64,000 bases of DNA from Marinibacterium sp050389775 (GTDB lineage Bacteria; Pseudomonadota; Alphaproteobacteria; Rhodobacterales; Rhodobacteraceae): positions 45,305-109,304 of the forward strand of contig NZ_CP177150.1 of the NCBI RefSeq assembly GCF_050389775.1, given 5' to 3'. Each line of letters opens with the position of its first letter. Position 1 is the first letter of the stretch. The translations under genes were made by a program, and so were the position numbers. Below the pieces are notes generated by a model that saw nothing but the letters and a program-made list of their open reading frames with translations, was not told the origin of the DNA and ran no database searches. Shown here in pieces: positions 22,893 to 32,441 of the stretch.

Positions 22893-24440
22893 CTATCTAG
22901 AGCGGCTGCCCTTGGTCTGGTCCGGCATCTGGCGTTCAGGAACAGGTCTCGTTTCCTTGGCGGTCGCTCCACGCACTTGAGCCTCCTGCTCCTTGGTGAC
23001 GTTGGCTAGTTTCTGGACAGGGATCGGTCTTCCGGATTTCATCCCTTGAGATAGAAGCTTGGCGGCGTGGTCGCGGGCAGTCTCACGGTCCTTTTCCGAA
23101 ACCCCTTCAGCCCGGAGCCGCGCGTCCATGTGGGCCAGAACGCTGGCCGGACCTTTGGCGGCATGGTCGCCGGGTTCGTAGCGCTTGATCCGGTCTTCGA
23201 GCCGATCTGATTTGGTGTCCTGCTCGCGCTGCTTGTCAGCCATTGGCGTCTCCTCGGTGGTTGCCTTCGCCGCAGATGTGCCCTGTGTCGCGCGTTGCGG
23301 CTGTGTTTCACGCTCGATGTCCTTGGCGTCCCAGAGGCGGCGGAGTCCCTGACGTTCGACTTCCTCGCCGGTCTTCTGGTCTTTGGTCTTGTAGGTCACG
23401 GGTTCGACGCGGGGAGAGAAGAAGGTCGCGCGGTCGCCGACCTTCAGGTCATGCTTTTCGAGCGCGGCAGGGAGGGTGACGCTCCAGATATGCTCTTCCT
23501 TGCCCGCCTTGCTGGTTAGGGCGACGAAGGGCACCGGGTCCGCCCCTTCGCGGTTGCGATAAGGGGCGGTGCCGATGTCGGTGATCTTGCCGGAGATGCC
23601 GTCAGAGTAGCTTTGGCGCGGCACGCCCTGCTGGTTTTCGCGGCCGGTCGTCTTCGCATTGGCGGGTTGGGAGGCACGGTCCGTCCGCTCGATGGCGCGT
23701 TCCCCGATCATCTGAGACCGGCGGTTGGCTTCCTCCTGATCCTTCTCCGTGGGGCGATAGCCCTGAACCTTCAGGCCCTGGGCGGTACCTTCGACCCACA
23801 TCTCGCGCCGGAACTCCTCTGGCCCTTTCGCCTTGAGGCTCTGCCAGCCGCGATGCGAGGCCAGCTCGATCATGTCCATTGCGGTCCCGCGATCCGCGTT
23901 TCGGGTGCTGAGCTGGTCGCCCTTGTCGATGATCGCAGGCCGGGCGTCATCATAGGATCGGTAGAGGTCCTGCTGACCCTTCGCCTTCGTGACGAGAAAC
24001 CTGTCGTGGTAGTTGACCGGCAGGTCAAAGCGATCCTGATCCGGTTTGGCCTTTTGTTTCTCGCTAGGCGAGATCGAGCCCTGGTCCGCTGAGGCCTTAT
24101 CGGGGCTGGCCTTCTCCGCGACCCGTTCATGATAGCCGGTCCAGAAGTCCATGTTGGTCTGCGTCATGCGGGAAGGGGCCGCGCCATCGCGGTTGAGGTC
24201 GGTGAGATCCTTGCGGACGCTGTCGAGCGTAGGGACGGATTTCTGGATTGCCCTCCCGATGGTGACCGTATGGGCGACGGTACGCGCGCTTTTCTCCGTG
24301 GCCTCGATCACGCGGGGGCGCTGGCTGGCGTCGGCATCCGCGAAGGCACGCCCTGCGGCGGCGGCCGAGGTGAAGCGCTCTTCCTTGTGGTTATGCGCAT
24401 AGGAGAGCGTGAAGCTTGTGCTCTTGTCCGTCTCAGGCAT
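22893..24440 (-). CDS. LPD7-domain protein at the end of the transfer operon, 515 aa
   Basis: The region of about residues 135-245 is an LPD7 (large polyvalent protein domain 7) segment: LPVNYHDRFLVTKAKGQQDL, YDDARPAIIDKGDQLST, AMDMIELASHRGWQSL and EGTAQGLKVQGYRPTEKD. The rest is charged, low in hydrophobics and probably mostly disordered. LPD7 domains are found in relaxases and conjugation-transported proteins. It overlaps the VirD4 gene by 8 bases, so it may be a protein translocated into the recipient or a regulator of transfer. Confidence 0.75.
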   Translation of the reverse strand: MPETDKSTSFTLSYAHNHKEERFTSAAAAGRAFADADASQRPRVIEATEKSARTVAHTVTIGRAIQKSVPTLDSVRKDLTDLNRDGAAPSRMTQTNMDFWTGYHERVAEKASPDKASADQGSISPSEKQKAKPDQDRFDLPVNYHDRFLVTKAKGQQDLYRSYDDARPAIIDKGDQLSTRNADRGTAMDMIELASHRGWQSLKAKGPEEFRREMWVEGTAQGLKVQGYRPTEKDQEEANRRSQMIGERAIERTDRASQPANAKTTGRENQQGVPRQSYSDGISGKITDIGTAPYRNREGADPVPFVALTSKAGKEEHIWSVTLPAALEKHDLKVGDRATFFSPRVEPVTYKTKDQKTGEEVERQGLRRLWDAKDIERETQPQRATQGTSAAKATTEETPMADKQREQDTKSDRLEDRIKRYEPGDHAAKGPASVLAHMDARLRAEGVSEKDRETARDHAAKLLSQGMKSGRPIPVQKLANVTKEQEAQVRGATAKETRPVPERQMPDQTKGSRSR

Positions 24441-26559
24441 TCCGTTTCCTTTCGGCTTTCGCGGGGGCGACGTCACAGCCAAGGGCGGCGAGGATATCCG
24501 CTGCGCCCTTGCGTGTTCCGACCTGTCCGGCCTTGTTCAGCTCCTTGATTTTCGCCTGTGCCTTCTGCCCGCTCAGGGCCAGCCGGTCGAAAGAGATGCC
24601 TTCGGGGTTGGCGATCTCCTCGTCGGTCATCGGCACCTCGGCAGGTTCGCCATTGGCGACGTTCGCGGCTTGGAAGGCTTTCAGACCGGCAAGTTTGTCG
24701 ACCTTGTCCTGTAGGACGGAAACGCTTTCGCGCAGGGTCGCGTTTTCATTTCTGAGGGAAGCCACGGCGTCACTCAGGGCGTGGCGGTCGATCTTGGGGA
24801 CCACGGGCGGCGGCACCTTGGAGCGTTCGAGAAGCGCGGCTTCGGCATAGAACCTGATCTTCTTCGCCCGGATTGGTGGATGTCCCGAGACGAAGACCAG
24901 CGCCTCGCTTTGGTCCATTTGCAGAAGCTCCTGCGGCAGCATGAGGGAGCGCTTCTGTTCGCTGTGGCTGACGGTCGTGCCCTTGCGGTTGGCAAGGTAT
25001 TTGGACTTGGACTCGCTGCGGGCCTCAACGCCATGCGTGCCGAGCCGTTCCGACAGGTTGCGCGCCTCTTTCACCCCCTTCGGGGTGAAGACTATGCTGA
25101 CGCCGGAGTTGTCCATGTAGGCATCGGCGCCGTCCTGGCCATAGATGTCGGCCAGCTGGGCCGGGGTCTGGACGATGGTCAGCACCCTCATCCCGTAGCC
25201 CGCGAAATAGCCGATGCCGCGCTTGAAGGCCGGAAGCTCGCCGACCGAGGCGAACTCGTCCATACAGAGCAGGATCTTGTGTTTCAGGGCGGGATTGTGC
25301 TCGGGCAGTTCCTGCATGTTCGCATCGACGCAGGACTGGAAGAAGAGGTTCATCAGCGGCCCGAGGCGACCGAGGTTGTTGGGCGTGATGCCGACATAGA
25401 TCGTCATCCGCTTGCGGCGCAGATCAGCGAAGGAGAAATCCGACGTGGCGGTCGCGCGGTCGAGCATCGGGTTGGCGAAGAGGCCAAGATTGGCGGTGAT
25501 CGTGGATTTCACGCTCTCGAAGGTGTTCTCGCTTTTCGACAGGAAGTCGTTGAGGGTCGTGACGGTCTGAAGAGACAGCGGACGCCCTGAGGCCTTCCTG
25601 TCCTCGATCCGCTTCTGGAAGGCCTGGACGAAGTCAGGGGTCAGGGTGAGCTGGCGGTAGATTTCGCCCAAGGTGAAGGGCCGTTCCGGAGTCTCGGCCA
25701 GATAGCCACCGACGCCGACAAAGGCCGTTTGTGCTGCCCGGTCGAAGAACGGGTCTTTCGAGGCGACCGGAATGAACAGATCGGCCAGCCGCTGAAGATC
25801 CTCGATCTGGTAATCGGTGCCGCGCCGGACCGTCGAAAGCGGGTTCCAGCGATGTGTGCGACCGTCCGGATCGAGGGGATCGAACAGGAACACCTCTTGG
25901 CCGCCTGCCTTGCGGAAGCCTGCGGTCAGGGTCCAGTTTTCCTTCTTGATGTCCAGGACCACGGCAGAGTCCGGCCAGTTGAGAAGGTTCGGGATCACCA
26001 CGCCGACGCCCTTGCCGGAGCGGGTCGGGGCATAGAGCAGAACGTGTTCGTCGCCGCCATACATCAGCAGGTTCTTGGGGGTCAGATGCCCGGCCTTCTG
26101 GATCTTGACCGCGCCGCCTTGCTCGACTGCGCGGCCCCATTTGTCGACCCGCTTGCCATAGTGTCGGGAGGGCAGGGAGCCGGTGAAACCCGCGATCAGA
26201 CCAGCCTTCGACCTCATGCCCGCCTGCTGGATGTCGCGGGCGCGTGCGAACTCGGCGCGGCCATGCACGTCCGGTTTCGGCTGCGCCTTCAGGATGGCGG
26301 CGGCGATCACGATGGTCGGCAGGAGCCCGGCATAGGCGGAGAGCTTGATCCACTTGACCGTCTCGGGATCAGTGTATCCGGCCAGTGCCGCCTGCGGCCA
26401 AAGCAAAAGGTCGCGGGGCATGTGGAGTGGGACCTTCAGCCCCCACTGCATGACATAGGCGGCGGTGACGAGCCCCCCGGCAACGGCGAACACGACCGCA
26501 GCCGAGATCGCGGCAGCCCGCGCGGGTGTGCCGAGGCGATGCCAGTTCTGGACGATCAT
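24433..26559 (-). CDS. virD4: Type IV coupling protein VirD4/TraG, 708 aa
   Basis: Two N-terminal TM helices (about 15-37 and 70-90), Walker A APTRSGKGVG (about residue 178), Walker B ILLCMDEFASVG (about 430), and the TraG/VirD4 segment GMRVLTIVQTPAQLADIYGQ. The C-terminal extension of about 150 residues after the ATPase domain contains a coiled coil (ALSDAVASLRNENATLRESV). It brings the relaxosome to the VirB channel. Start overlaps the virB11 stop as ATGA. Confidence 0.95.
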   Translation of the reverse strand: MIVQNWHRLGTPARAAAISAAVVFAVAGGLVTAAYVMQWGLKVPLHMPRDLLLWPQAALAGYTDPETVKWIKLSAYAGLLPTIVIAAAILKAQPKPDVHGRAEFARARDIQQAGMRSKAGLIAGFTGSLPSRHYGKRVDKWGRAVEQGGAVKIQKAGHLTPKNLLMYGGDEHVLLYAPTRSGKGVGVVIPNLLNWPDSAVVLDIKKENWTLTAGFRKAGGQEVFLFDPLDPDGRTHRWNPLSTVRRGTDYQIEDLQRLADLFIPVASKDPFFDRAAQTAFVGVGGYLAETPERPFTLGEIYRQLTLTPDFVQAFQKRIEDRKASGRPLSLQTVTTLNDFLSKSENTFESVKSTITANLGLFANPMLDRATATSDFSFADLRRKRMTIYVGITPNNLGRLGPLMNLFFQSCVDANMQELPEHNPALKHKILLCMDEFASVGELPAFKRGIGYFAGYGMRVLTIVQTPAQLADIYGQDGADAYMDNSGVSIVFTPKGVKEARNLSERLGTHGVEARSESKSKYLANRKGTTVSHSEQKRSLMLPQELLQMDQSEALVFVSGHPPIRAKKIRFYAEAALLERSKVPPPVVPKIDRHALSDAVASLRNENATLRESVSVLQDKVDKLAGLKAFQAANVANGEPAEVPMTDEEIANPEGISFDRLALSGQKAQAKIKELNKAGQVGTRKGAADILAALGCDVAPAKAERKRNA

Positions 26560-27593
26560 GCGGCACCCCCGAGCTTTCTGCGGGGATCGAAATAGACCTC
26601 GGTGACCCTGCGCCCGGCGGCGGTCTTCTTTATCTGCACGACCACATCGACCATCTGGTAGAGCATGTCCTTGATCTCGTCGCGCTTGAGGTCGCGCCCC
26701 GCCTCGCTTTCCTTCACCAGAAGGGCCAGCTGTTCGAAGGCGAGCGTGGCGGAGTCGGCGTGTATGGTGGTGATCGACCCGCCATGCCCGGTGTTGACGT
26801 TGCGCAGGTAGTAGAACGCCGAGGTATCGCGAAGCTCCTGGAGGAAGATGCGGTCGGGTCGCATCCGGAGCGCGCTTTCCAGCAGGTCGCGCGCCGTGAC
26901 CTTGGCCTCACCTTGACCACCCTTGGAATAGATCATCCGCACCACGTTGGGCTGTGGAAGTTCCAGCTCGACGGTGTCCTCGATGGTGATCAGCCGTTCA
27001 TCGGTCGGGATCAGCGGGATCAGCGCCTTCGAGAAGGTCGTCTTGCCCGAGCCGGTGGAGCCCGAAACCAGGATATTCTTCTTCGCCAGCACGGCGGATT
27101 TCAGGAAGGTTTTCCAGTCGCCGTTGCGGTGATGGTCAAGCAGGGCGTCATCCTCGCCAGACAAGGCGGAGGGGGCGTTGGTGACGCCCTCGAACATGCC
27201 CTGACCCAGAAGCTCATCGAGCGTGAAGGTCCGCTGCGCCGGTTTGCGGATCGTGATGCTGACCGTGCCCGCCGGAACGGCAGGCGGCAACACGATCTGG
27301 ATGCGCTCGCCCTGCGGCAGGGAGCCGGAGAGGAGTGGCGTCGTTTCGTTGATCTTCTGCCGCGAGAACGTGCCCACGGTCGCGACGAGGCCGGTCAGGA
27401 AGGCGTAGGTCAGGTCGGGCAGTTCGACCCGTTCCCATGTTCCGTGGGCATATTCGACGAAGACCTCGCCGGGGCGGTTGATGCAGATTTCCAGAACGTC
27501 GTGGCGTTCAAGGAAGGGCGACAGCGGGGCCATGTGAGAGGCCAGCGCCGGGGGCACGGGCCTTTCTTGCGGCAGGATGGGCCTCTCGATCAT
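26556..27593 (-). CDS. virB11: Type IV secretion ATPase VirB11, 345 aa
   Basis: Walker A SGSTGSGKTTFSKAL (about residue 178), Asp box ITIEDTVELEL, His box GHGGSITTIHADSA and Walker B-like region RIFLQELRD. Length is normal. It is the hexameric cytoplasmic ATPase that with VirB4 and VirD4 energises pilus assembly and DNA transfer. Overlaps virB10 by 4 bases. Confidence 0.96.
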   Translation of the reverse strand: MIERPILPQERPVPPALASHMAPLSPFLERHDVLEICINRPGEVFVEYAHGTWERVELPDLTYAFLTGLVATVGTFSRQKINETTPLLSGSLPQGERIQIVLPPAVPAGTVSITIRKPAQRTFTLDELLGQGMFEGVTNAPSALSGEDDALLDHHRNGDWKTFLKSAVLAKKNILVSGSTGSGKTTFSKALIPLIPTDERLITIEDTVELELPQPNVVRMIYSKGGQGEAKVTARDLLESALRMRPDRIFLQELRDTSAFYYLRNVNTGHGGSITTIHADSATLAFEQLALLVKESEAGRDLKRDEIKDMLYQMVDVVVQIKKTAAGRRVTEVYFDPRRKLGGAA

Positions 27594-28756
27594 TTCAACC
27601 GGTAGACGCCGGAGAAATCGAGATCGCGCGCCACCATGACCGACACCTCTTCGCCTTGGTTCTTCCGCAGGATCACGGGCACGTCGATGGTGTTTTCCAG
27701 CTCCGTCTGGGCGAGGCTGCGCGCCGCCGCGCGGGAGTTTTCATAGGAGTCATCATCGCCATCGCCGGAGGTGGTGGCGACGATCAGGGCATCGTCGATG
27801 ATCGACAGCATCATCGTGCCGCCGAAGCGGGTCCAGAACTGGGTGTCGATGTCGCCATCAAAGCCGGTACGACCAAGGGCATCGGCGCCGGGCGAGCCGA
27901 GGTTCACGATCACGCCGTTCGGTGTTTCGGCTCGGGTCCAGATGACGAAGAGGCGTTTGCGGCCCCGCTGCATCCCGCCCTTGTACTCGCCAACGATGCG
28001 CGTGCCGCGATCCAGAAGGATCACCGCGCCCGTGGTCGAATAGACATCGTCGGTCACGGTGCAGCGGACCATCCCGGGGGCCGTGGAATCCATCGCCGTG
28101 TCGAGCGAACAGGGGATCGTCGTGCCCTGTGTCACGGTCAGGTTCGGATGGGCGAGAACGGTGGCCTTCTCCGATTGCCGGTCGCTGGTGACGAGCTCGG
28201 CCGCCAGTCCCGTCATCTTGCCGCCCGCGCCCTCGGCCGAGCCGCCAAGGAGATTGGCCCCGGCATCGGTGCCTGCCTGGGCTGCCGATCCGGAAAGCCC
28301 CGTCAGGTTGCCCTGATAGGCCATGACGGGTGCGCGTTTAGAGGACTCGTAAAGCTGTTCGGCCTCGCTCGGTTCCGCAGGGGCCAGTTGTTCTTCCCGT
28401 CGCACGCGCTCGATCGGCCCGACTGGCGCTTCGGGTTCGGGGTCTGCCACCTCTGGCTCGGCTTGCTGCTCCTGCTCTCGAGGTAGTTCCGCAGGTTCGA
28501 AGTTCTGCCCGGGCCGGATCGTGGTCTGCTGGCGCTCGGTTTCCTCGGGCGGTGCAGGCTCTTCGTCGGAAGGCCATTGGAGGAAGGCCATCGTGCCAAG
28601 AAAGACCAGGCCAGCGGCGACGAGGAATTTCTTGTTCTTCTCGTTCAGACCGGCGGATTTGGCGCTGGTGATCGAGGAGATGCCGCGCTCGCCCTCGATG
28701 CCGTTCTCAACGGGTTCGGGCGCACCGTCCTGCGGTGCTTGCTCTTCAGTCGTCAT
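27590..28756 (-). CDS. virB10: Type IV secretion core protein VirB10, 388 aa
   Basis: A short cytoplasmic tail, one TM helix (KKFLVAAGLVFLGTMAFLQW, about residues 40-60), a long Pro/Glu-rich periplasmic linker and the C-terminal VirB10 barrel domain (GTTIPCSLDTAMDSTAPGMV, GAVILLDRGTRIVGEYKGG, RKRLFVIWTRAETPNGVIV). It spans both membranes and forms the outer-membrane core with VirB7 and VirB9. I took the ATG at 28756; a GTG at 28762 is equally possible. Confidence 0.95.
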   Translation of the reverse strand: MTTEEQAPQDGAPEPVENGIEGERGISSITSAKSAGLNEKNKKFLVAAGLVFLGTMAFLQWPSDEEPAPPEETERQQTTIRPGQNFEPAELPREQEQQAEPEVADPEPEAPVGPIERVRREEQLAPAEPSEAEQLYESSKRAPVMAYQGNLTGLSGSAAQAGTDAGANLLGGSAEGAGGKMTGLAAELVTSDRQSEKATVLAHPNLTVTQGTTIPCSLDTAMDSTAPGMVRCTVTDDVYSTTGAVILLDRGTRIVGEYKGGMQRGRKRLFVIWTRAETPNGVIVNLGSPGADALGRTGFDGDIDTQFWTRFGGTMMLSIIDDALIVATTSGDGDDDSYENSRAAARSLAQTELENTIDVPVILRKNQGEEVSVMVARDLDFSGVYRLK

Positions 28757-28758
28757 GA

Positions 28759-29607
28759 TCACTGTCCGATGATTTCGCGCTGCACGGAGCGGCTGGTGGT
28801 GCCGGTGCCGGTGTAGCCACCAGACGAAGATCCCAGCCCCATGTTGTAGAGTGCGGTGACCTGGTTCCCGAGGCGCAGGCGCATCTCGCGGGCCACGTCA
28901 TGCACGATGATCTGGTTCTTGCGGACCGTGGTGTTCGCCATGCGCTCGGTGCCGGTGCTGTCCACGACAAAGACCGAGGGCATCCGGTTCATCCGCGAGA
29001 AGGTCAGAACCGTCATTTCCCCGTTGTCGTAGGCCTGCGACGGCTGAAGGTCATGCGATCCGGCGACCAGATAGCGCCAGTTCTTCGAGCCGGAGGTTGC
29101 CAAGGAGTCCGCCAGCCTTGCCTTGGCCGCCTCTTCCTGCGCCCGCGCTTTCTGGTCTGCGGCTTCTGCGCGGCGGCGGTTGGCCTCGTCGGTCGGGTAG
29201 GCGAACCTGATCTGGAAATAGACATCCTTGGAGTTGTTGGTGATCGCGCCGTCCCGGACGATCAGCTCGAAGGAATAGGTTCGGGTGGTGCCGTCCTCGC
29301 GCATGGTCGCGATCTGAAGGTTGGTCGGCGGGTTGGCCTCGCGCGGCTTGAGGTAGAGGATATTGCCGCGCGGCACGATCTCCCAGGCGACGGTGTCACC
29401 GCTGCCCACGTCGATGATTTCCTCGGTCTGGGCAAAGACGACCTGCACGGAGGTCCGCAGGGTGCCGACGACACGGACCACGTCCCATTCGTTGTAGCTG
29501 ACGGACCGAACGCGGCTGTCGGAACGCGACGGGTTGGGGATGTCGAGCGCCAGGGCAGGCGCGGCGGCGAGCGCCAGACAGGTAATGAGGGCTGCACGTC
29601 GGATCAT
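28759..29607 (-). CDS. virB9: Type IV secretion core protein VirB9, 282 aa
   Basis: Signal peptide (IRRAALITCLALAAAPALAL), N-terminal VirB9 domain with NEWDVVRVVGTLRTSVQVVF and NILYLKPREANPPTNLQI, a charged linker (EANRRRAEAADQKARAQEEA) and the C-terminal domain with MNRMPSVFVVDSTGTE and MANTTVRKNQIIVHDVAREM. Part of the core complex. Coupled to virB8 by ATGA. Confidence 0.95.
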   Translation of the reverse strand: MIRRAALITCLALAAAPALALDIPNPSRSDSRVRSVSYNEWDVVRVVGTLRTSVQVVFAQTEEIIDVGSGDTVAWEIVPRGNILYLKPREANPPTNLQIATMREDGTTRTYSFELIVRDGAITNNSKDVYFQIRFAYPTDEANRRRAEAADQKARAQEEAAKARLADSLATSGSKNWRYLVAGSHDLQPSQAYDNGEMTVLTFSRMNRMPSVFVVDSTGTERMANTTVRKNQIIVHDVAREMRLRLGNQVTALYNMGLGSSSGGYTGTGTTSRSVQREIIGQ

Positions 29608-30290
29608 TCCGTCACCTCCGGGTCGGCCCGATAGGTGCTGACGATGAAGCCCAAGGGATTGATCGTGCGATCCTCGGTACTGATCTTGGCATCGGCGTCG
29701 AAGTCGAAGCCGATGGTCGAGACCCAGAGGCTTTGCGTCGTCAGGTTGTCGCGTTCGTTGGTCTCGGTCTTGTAGAACCGGACCTGTGCCAGCCCGTCGT
29801 TCAGGAAGGAGATCGAGCGGATCTTGATCTCGGCCTTGCTGTCGGTGCCATAGGCGTATTGCGGGCTCTTGGGGTTGGAGCCGTTGTAATAGGTCGAGAA
29901 GCGGGCCTGTTCCTCGGGCGAAGACATCAGTGTCACCTCGTGGAAGATCGCTTCCCTTTCGGCATAGGTGTAGCCCTCGCGCTCACGGACATAGCGGGCG
30001 AGGAAGTAGCGGGTGACTGCCTCGTCATAGGTGGTTTCGCCGTCGCTGAGCCGGGTCATGACCTCGGGCACGCCGCTAGCCTGATCGACCCGGATGACGA
30101 ATGGCACCACTTCCTTGAGCGGAGCCATGAAGCCGACAGCGGCCACGCTGGTCAGCGCCATGACGCTGGCGGCCCCGGCGATGATCCAGGCTGTCCGCTT
30201 GGAGCGTTCGGCGGCGAGGCGGCTGTCATAATCGAAGCTGCGGGCCTCCTTCAGATAGGCGGCAAGGTCCTTGTCCTGCGATACCGTCAT
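29604..30290 (-). CDS. virB8: Type IV secretion protein VirB8, 228 aa
   Basis: One N-terminal TM helix (TAWIIAGAASVMALTSVAAV, about residues 32-52), then the periplasmic VirB8/TrbF NTF2-like domain (PFVIRVDQASGVPEVM, TYDEAVTRYFLARYVREREG, QVRFYKTETN). It is an inner-membrane assembly factor. The start overlaps the virB7 stop as ATGA. Confidence 0.94.
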   Translation of the reverse strand: MTVSQDKDLAAYLKEARSFDYDSRLAAERSKRTAWIIAGAASVMALTSVAAVGFMAPLKEVVPFVIRVDQASGVPEVMTRLSDGETTYDEAVTRYFLARYVREREGYTYAEREAIFHEVTLMSSPEEQARFSTYYNGSNPKSPQYAYGTDSKAEIKIRSISFLNDGLAQVRFYKTETNERDNLTTQSLWVSTIGFDFDADAKISTEDRTINPLGFIVSTYRADPEVTE

Positions 30291-30487
30291 GCGTCGTTCC
30301 CCTCCCGCGTGTCCGCGATCTGGGGCGTGACGCCGATTTCCTTCTGCTTTTCGAGGACAGCGGCCTGATAGTCCCACTTGGTCGGATTCAGAGGGCGGAC
30401 GACCGAGCCTTTCACACCCGGCAGCGGCGTCGTCGTGGCGCAGGCCGAAATGCTGAGGACGGCCATCAGGAGGACAAGTATCTTCAT
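30287..30487 (-). CDS. virB7: VirB7-like lipoprotein, 66 aa
   Basis: Short lipoprotein with signal and lipobox LSISAC (Cys at residue 16) and a mature part of about 50 residues (TPLPGVKGSVVRPLNPTKWD). The position between virB6 and virB8 and the ATGA coupling to virB8 identify it as the VirB7 equivalent, the outer-membrane lipoprotein that caps the core complex. VirB7 sequences are poorly conserved. Confidence 0.8.
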   Translation of the reverse strand: MKILVLLMAVLSISACATTTPLPGVKGSVVRPLNPTKWDYQAAVLEKQKEIGVTPQIADTREGNDA

Positions 30488-30533
30488 CGCGTAACCTTGG
30501 AGTCTAATCGTGGAAGAGGTGGATTTGTCCGCC

Positions 30534-31427
30534 TCAGCTCTGTCGTGTCGCGGAGCCGCCGGAAGGGGGCGTGCTGCCTCCCTGCCGGGGAGCCGCATTT
30601 CCCAGAAGCTTCCGCTCCACGAAGCGCTGCGCGGCGCCGGTCGAGGCACCGGCCCCGGCGCTCAGCGCCGCCGCGATGGAGGGAAGCAGGAAGAAGAAGA
30701 TCGTGCCGCAGAACATCGCGACCATGAAGGCTGAGATCGAAGCGGCCCCGTCGTTGATGTTGAAGTTTGTGTAGACGTCCCCGACGAAGGCCGTGATCGT
30801 CATCATGAGAACCGTCACCAGGAGCTTCAGGAGCGTGAAGTTCAGAGACTGGCTCAGCCATGCGAAGAACCATCCACGCGTGACGTCGAAAAGGGCGAAG
30901 GCGATGAAGATCGGACCAATCGCGGCCATCAGAGCGAGCCCGAAGTGCACGACCAAGCTGACGACAAATGCCAAGGCGGCGAACGGCACGGCAATGAGTA
31001 TCAGAACGATGGAGAGGACATACCCGTAGATGGAGCCGGCAAGGCCGGAGCCATAATGCTCCTGAACCTCGAGGCTCAATTTCCCTGCCATTGCCATCAC
31101 GGGATCGGAGGGCAGGTCGGCCGAGCCGCCGGTCAGCGTTTCCACGAAATCAGGGATGCCGTTGAGAATCGTGTCCCCGACCCAGGACGAGTAATCGCCG
31201 GCGCTGGACACGAGGGTCCAGATGATCGCCAGTTTTACGCCGCGCAGGGTAAAATCCATCAGCGGTTCGTGGATGGAGCCACGGATGATCGCCCAGCCAT
31301 AGAGAAACAGGTAGATTGTCAGGGCCGCCGTCAGCGGTGCAGTCAGCTCGGAAGAGATGGTGCTGCTGATGTCGTTCATCTTGTCGGTGAGACTGTCAGC
31401 AAAATTGTCGTAGAGCGCTTGCAGCAT
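30534..31427 (-). CDS. virB6: Type IV secretion inner-membrane protein VirB6, 297 aa
   Basis: Five or more TM helices with the TrbL/VirB6 pattern (LTAALTIYLFLYGWAIIRG, YVLSIVLILIAVPFAALAFV, GLALMAAIGPIFIAFALFD followed by TRGWFFAWLSQSLNFTLLKL) and a Gly/Ser/Pro-rich soluble C-terminus. Start at 31427 by AAGGACC; the in-frame extension to 31538 is rejected. It forms the inner-membrane part of the channel. Confidence 0.93.
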   Translation of the reverse strand: MLQALYDNFADSLTDKMNDISSTISSELTAPLTAALTIYLFLYGWAIIRGSIHEPLMDFTLRGVKLAIIWTLVSSAGDYSSWVGDTILNGIPDFVETLTGGSADLPSDPVMAMAGKLSLEVQEHYGSGLAGSIYGYVLSIVLILIAVPFAALAFVVSLVVHFGLALMAAIGPIFIAFALFDVTRGWFFAWLSQSLNFTLLKLLVTVLMMTITAFVGDVYTNFNINDGAASISAFMVAMFCGTIFFFLLPSIAAALSAGAGASTGAAQRFVERKLLGNAAPRQGGSTPPSGGSATRQS

Positions 31428-31452
31428 GGTGGCGGTCCTTCCGTGTCCCGGT

Positions 31453-31713
31453 TCAGTCGAACGACGGGTCCCCGAATGTTTTTTGGAAGCCTTCGCGATC
31501 CTGATCCCGCTTGGCCTGCTGCTCCGCCAAATCGGCATTGACGCAATTCGCGTCCTCCGTTGCCCGATCAGAGACTTCGCAGGTTGCCAGCATCTCAGCT
31601 CGTTCTTCCGGGTTGGACGAATAATAGTCGACTGTCCGGTTCTCCTCCTCCTTGCAGCCCATGAGCAGGAGGGTGGCGGTCAAGGCCGCGAGAATGGGTA
31701 TCTGGGGTGTCAT
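31453..31713 (-). CDS. eexN: EexN-like entry exclusion lipoprotein, 86 aa
   Basis: Lipobox LLLMGCKEEE, then the EexN pattern TVDYYSSNPEERAEMLATC followed by DANCVNADLAEQQAKRDQ. EexN lipoproteins sit in the periplasm of the plasmid-bearing cell and stop redundant uptake of the same plasmid. Its place between virB5 and virB6 matches IncN-like systems. AAGGAG precedes the ATG at 31713. Confidence 0.8.
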   Translation of the reverse strand: MTPQIPILAALTATLLLMGCKEEENRTVDYYSSNPEERAEMLATCEVSDRATEDANCVNADLAEQQAKRDQDREGFQKTFGDPSFD

Positions 31714-31724
31714 GGTGATCTCCT

Positions 31725-32441
31725 TCAAAATGCATCGGGCCCATAGAGGCGTTCGAAAGCGGCCTCTTCCCTTATGCGGCGCTGTACGGCGATTTCGGTC
31801 TGACGCTGTTCTTCGACCTTGGCCTGGGCCTGCTGGAGCATGGCGAGGCCCTGAATGCGGTTGGTGTCGTTCTGGAGCATGGCCTGTTCCACCGAGATCC
31901 GGGCGTTCAGGGCGTCCACCTCCTTCTGGGTGGAAACGGAGCCGATCTTGCTGCGCAGCTGCTCAAGCCCTGCCAGCCGGTCATCGGAGAGCGACACGAT
32001 CCGATCCCCGACAGCGGTATCGCGCGCAGACTGGTTGCGGATGCGGTCCAGTTCGCTCTGGTAGAAATCGTCGGCGTCGATATTGGCCCCATCCAGCGCG
32101 GAGAAGTCGGCTGCGTCCTGCGCCTTGCCTGCCAGGTCGCCCAGGTCATCGAGATCAATGTCGAAGTCACTGGCGATCTGCATGGCATCCGGCCCGAGAA
32201 GCTCGCGAACATCGGGCGAGTTCAGGGCGCTGACGATGGAATCCATGTCGGTCAGGCCGTTGATCGAGGCATAGAGCGCCTTGGCCTGCTCCAGCTCTTC
32301 GACCATCTGGGCGATTTCCTTGACGAACTCGGCCTTGGCGTTGGCGATGGCCGTCGTATCGACCACGGGCACGCCTTGGGCATGGGCCGCGGTCGAGAGA
32401 GACAGCGCCAGCGCAGCGGCGGGCATGGAGAGCCTTGTCAT
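31725..32441 (-). CDS. virB5: Type IV secretion pilus protein VirB5, 238 aa
   Basis: Signal peptide (LSMPAAALALSLSTAAHAQG), helical coiled-coil body (EFVKEIAQMVEELEQAKALY, RISVEQAMLQNDTNRIQGLA) and C-terminal IAVQRRIREEAAFERL. This is the usual three-helix VirB5 design, the minor pilus-tip component. Coupled to virB4 by ATGA. Confidence 0.9.
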   Translation of the reverse strand: MTRLSMPAAALALSLSTAAHAQGVPVVDTTAIANAKAEFVKEIAQMVEELEQAKALYASINGLTDMDSIVSALNSPDVRELLGPDAMQIASDFDIDLDDLGDLAGKAQDAADFSALDGANIDADDFYQSELDRIRNQSARDTAVGDRIVSLSDDRLAGLEQLRSKIGSVSTQKEVDALNARISVEQAMLQNDTNRIQGLAMLQQAQAKVEEQRQTEIAVQRRIREEAAFERLYGPDAF

